From Gemmatimonadaceae bacterium (lineage in GTDB: Bacteria > Gemmatimonadota > Gemmatimonadetes > Gemmatimonadales > Gemmatimonadaceae), in the NCBI GenBank assembly GCA_035633115.1, contig DASQFN010000079.1:62001-126000 (forward strand): a DNA stretch of 64,000 nucleotides. Direction: 5' to 3'. Position numbers and translations under genes: made by a program. Below are positions 62,168 to 64,000 of this stretch, piece by piece; positions within the stretch are counted from its first letter, which is position 1; every line of letters begins with the position of its first letter. The notes under the pieces were generated by a model. That model was not told where the DNA came from and did no database searches. It saw nothing but the letters and a program-made list of their open reading frames with translations.

Positions 62168-63286
62168 TCACGGCGACGAAGCCAGAACAGACTCGCGTTT
62201 GCGATACGCTCCAACCGGCCGCACGCTTTCAAACGTTGCCGTCAACAGACCAAACAGGAATTGATCGCCCTTTGCATCGGGGCTCCTGAAAACCAGATAC
62301 ACGTCGCGCACTCCCGGCGTCGGCCGGAGCGCCACGCGAAGTCGTGACGGCGGCGCAACCGAGTCAGTTGTCGGACGAATTACCTCGCTCTCGCCCAGCA
62401 ACGGACCGGTTGGCGAGTCGATGCGTACCTCGATCTTCCCGCCCTTCGCCTGGAACCGTGCCGGCGCCACCGCCGCGAAGGTCACGGCGGCCACGCCCGT
62501 GAGATCGATCTGCTTCAACGCGACTGATGCACCCGGCCGACTCACAACGGTGATCTCGACCGGCACTTCCGGTACACTCTGCTTCGACAATCCTTCCGAA
62601 AGCTCACCACTCGCGACCACGACGCTCGGCGATCGGAGGACGACCGTCTTCTCCTTCGTGATCGCCGGCATCCCGTTCGCTCCGCGGTCCGTGTACTCTG
62701 CGCGCAGCATCACTACACCTTTCGGCGCGTCAGCCGAGCCAGCCGGAGGGAGATAAGCGCCTCGGTCAGGGAGCGAGGGCGCGCTCGTCTTCCGCTCGCC
62801 AAGGCTCAGGATGTACGCCACCATTGCCGAGGCCTGCTCGTTGGTGATCTGCGGGTGCGCGGGCATCGTTACGTTGCCCCATACGCCGGATCCACCTTCG
62901 CGGATCTTCCGGACGAGACGCGCGGGCGCCGTGCTGTCGCCCTGATACTTGCGCGCGACATCAACATACGAGGGGCCGATGGATTTCCTGTTCAGCTGAT
63001 GGCAGGAGAGGCATGTGCTCCCTTCGATCAGTGTCCTCCCCACCGCGTGTGCGCTTTCGCTCGAGCGAATCGCGGCCGCCGTTCCGCTCGTCGCGAGCCC
63101 CTCCTTCAGGTACTGCGCGGTCACACTCACTCGGCGCGCCGGAATTCCGCTTCGCAGTGAGCCATCCTCACGATCTGTAACTCGCACCGCATAGCGCACC
63201 GGAATGCCCGGGAAGTAGAACGACCGGTTGCTGCCGACGAGATCGATATCGACGTTGGGCGGCTCGTTGCCGGCCGCGATCTCCAC
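62168..63286 (-). pseudogene. Cytochrome c domain protein, 5'-truncated
   Basis: The 372-residue frame contains a class I cytochrome c: STCLSCHQLNRKSIGPSYVD (CxxCH) and the distal Met in VTMPAHPQITNEQ. It is preceded by a PKD/Ig-like segment (YFPGIPVRYAVRVTDREDGS). The C-terminal part is a CBM-like beta domain. A stop codon lies 10 codons before the GTG start and there is no signal peptide, so this is the end of a longer dehydrogenase-type gene that lost its front. Confidence 0.75.
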
Positions 63287-63643
63287 GGCGGAAGCGGCAC
63301 TCGCGCCGTTGAGTCATCGGATAGCGGGTCGACTGGTCACGATGAGGATTGCGCGCGTTATGGCAGTCCTGTTGTTATCAACCGCGTGCTCGAATGAAGA
63401 CTCGCCCCCTGCGCTGCCGGTGCCGGCGCCTGCGGCTTCAGCGGCAGTCCCGAATAGCAGTCGGCAGGTCGACGGTTCCACGCCATCGCGAAATCAAGGA
63501 CTATCTGGCGCGAAAGATCTGTCGCGACTTGGAAGCGCCGGATCCGTGACGCCCAACGAACGTTGCTGTGCGCATCTTCGGCGCGGCACTCGTGCACACG
63601 GGATGTCAGCGTGATCGCGCCGAAGAGCACACAGCGGCAACCG
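63287..63643. other. Region with a possible lipoprotein start (63342-63614, plus strand)
   Basis: A frame from ATG 63342 encodes RIARVMAVLLLSTACSNEDS, a lipobox signal, but the rest is low-complexity and ends after 90 codons. Nothing else is supported in this stretch. Confidence 0.35.
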
Positions 63644-64000
63644 TCAGGGCTTGCCGGCCACCCCGGCGTTACGCCACGCGTTCAATCCTCCACGTCGCTC
63701 CCGGTCAACGATGTGCCGGCCCACCACCCTCCCCAGCGCCAGCCCGCCGTCGTTGTCGAAGCGATAGTGAATCCCTCCGTACAACCGTGACATGGCCTGC
63801 TCTTCGGCGATCCGGGTGAACTCCGCGCGCTCGTTGGGGAAGAAGTGACCGAGCACTGCGTCGAACGCGCCGGCGCTGCAGGCGTGGCCGGAAGGATAAG
63901 CCGGAAAGTTCGGCAAGCCGACGCTGTCAGCGAGCACGAGGGTCGTGTCGGCCTGCGAAGGTCGAATCGTCCAGTAGTGGTACTTGGCCTCGAAGCAGGC
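63644..64000 (-). CDS. PAP2/vanadium-haloperoxidase-like phosphatase, partial (runs off right edge)
   Basis: The frame is open through the window end. It shows FPAYPSGHACSAGAFDAVLG (PSGH) and MSRLYGGIHYRFDNDGGLAL (the final SRxxxGxHxxxD motif), the two active-site blocks of the PAP2 superfamily in the vanadium-haloperoxidase subgroup. The N-terminal part lies outside the window. Confidence 0.8.
   Translation of the reverse strand, partial: ACFEAKYHYWTIRPSQADTTLVLADSVGLPNFPAYPSGHACSAGAFDAVLGHFFPNERAEFTRIAEEQAMSRLYGGIHYRFDNDGGLALGRVVGRHIVDRERRGGLNAWRNAGVAGKP

Overview
The window is high-GC bacterial chromosome. The core genes suggest a soil or environmental bacterium, most likely Gemmatimonadota or a relative: a DUF5916/CBM9 outer-membrane protein, a Ser/Thr kinase with a periplasmic tail, a GHL10 (YngK-like) glycoside hydrolase lipoprotein, a peptidase MA-like lipoprotein, a TPR lipoprotein, an M64 peptidase and a short-form ThiC. 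The phylum call is inferred from gene content; no rRNA or tRNA gene was seen.

Layout. 1-14.4 kb: a lipoprotein cut by the window edge, a Phd/VapC-type toxin-antitoxin pair, two DUF1801 paralogs, a DUF4258/DUF2283 pair, dienelactone hydrolase, TPR lipoprotein, a frameshifted alpha/beta hydrolase between two integron-like recombination motifs, M20 and M24 hydrolases, a 146-bp inverted repeat, a DUF445 protein, a PAP2 remnant, a Ser/Thr kinase and a VOC protein. 14.4-15.9 kb: thiC with its TPP riboswitch. 15.9-30.9 kb: an accessory island. It starts with C5-methyltransferase, Vsr, a PD-(D/E)XK-like protein and a ParB-like protein, then Mrr-like and PIN-like proteins. A five-gene operon follows (radical SAM, SIR2, HAM1-like, and two halves of a PEP-synthase-like dikinase), then HIT, DUF4062, membrane and SET-domain proteins. 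The island ends at an IS110 remnant fused to a second copy of the thiC 5' end and riboswitch. 31.1-38.6 kb: a chromosomal integron. IntI is transcribed toward its cassettes, which encode GIY-YIG, DUF3800, VRR-NUC-like, unknown, HNH, DUF998 and a kelch/DUF3326 chimera. 39.2-46.4 kb: a gene-fragment zone holding a small operon (small protein, beta-barrel, subtilase-like, coiled-coil) and a divergent clan-CD-protease-like gene. 46.4-64 kb: mostly core genes (M64 peptidase, MDR oxidoreductase, amidohydrolase, GHL10, BrnT/BrnA, MsrA, peptidase MA-like, DUF5916, DinB, serine hydrolase), another attC and truncated genes at the right edge.

The most interesting system is the operon at 22.5-27.0 kb. 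The adjacent, overlapping SIR2 and HAM1 genes match the sensor-effector pair of the Kongming antiphage system. The usual deaminase arm is missing; a radical SAM enzyme and a split phosphotransferase of rifampin-phosphotransferase-like architecture lie beside the pair instead. This suggests, as inference only, a variant that senses a different modified nucleotide.

The second theme is genome plasticity. Fragments of thiC, GHL10 and the amidohydrolase recur between 30.9 and 50.3 kb, which marks the stretch as a recombination hotspot.
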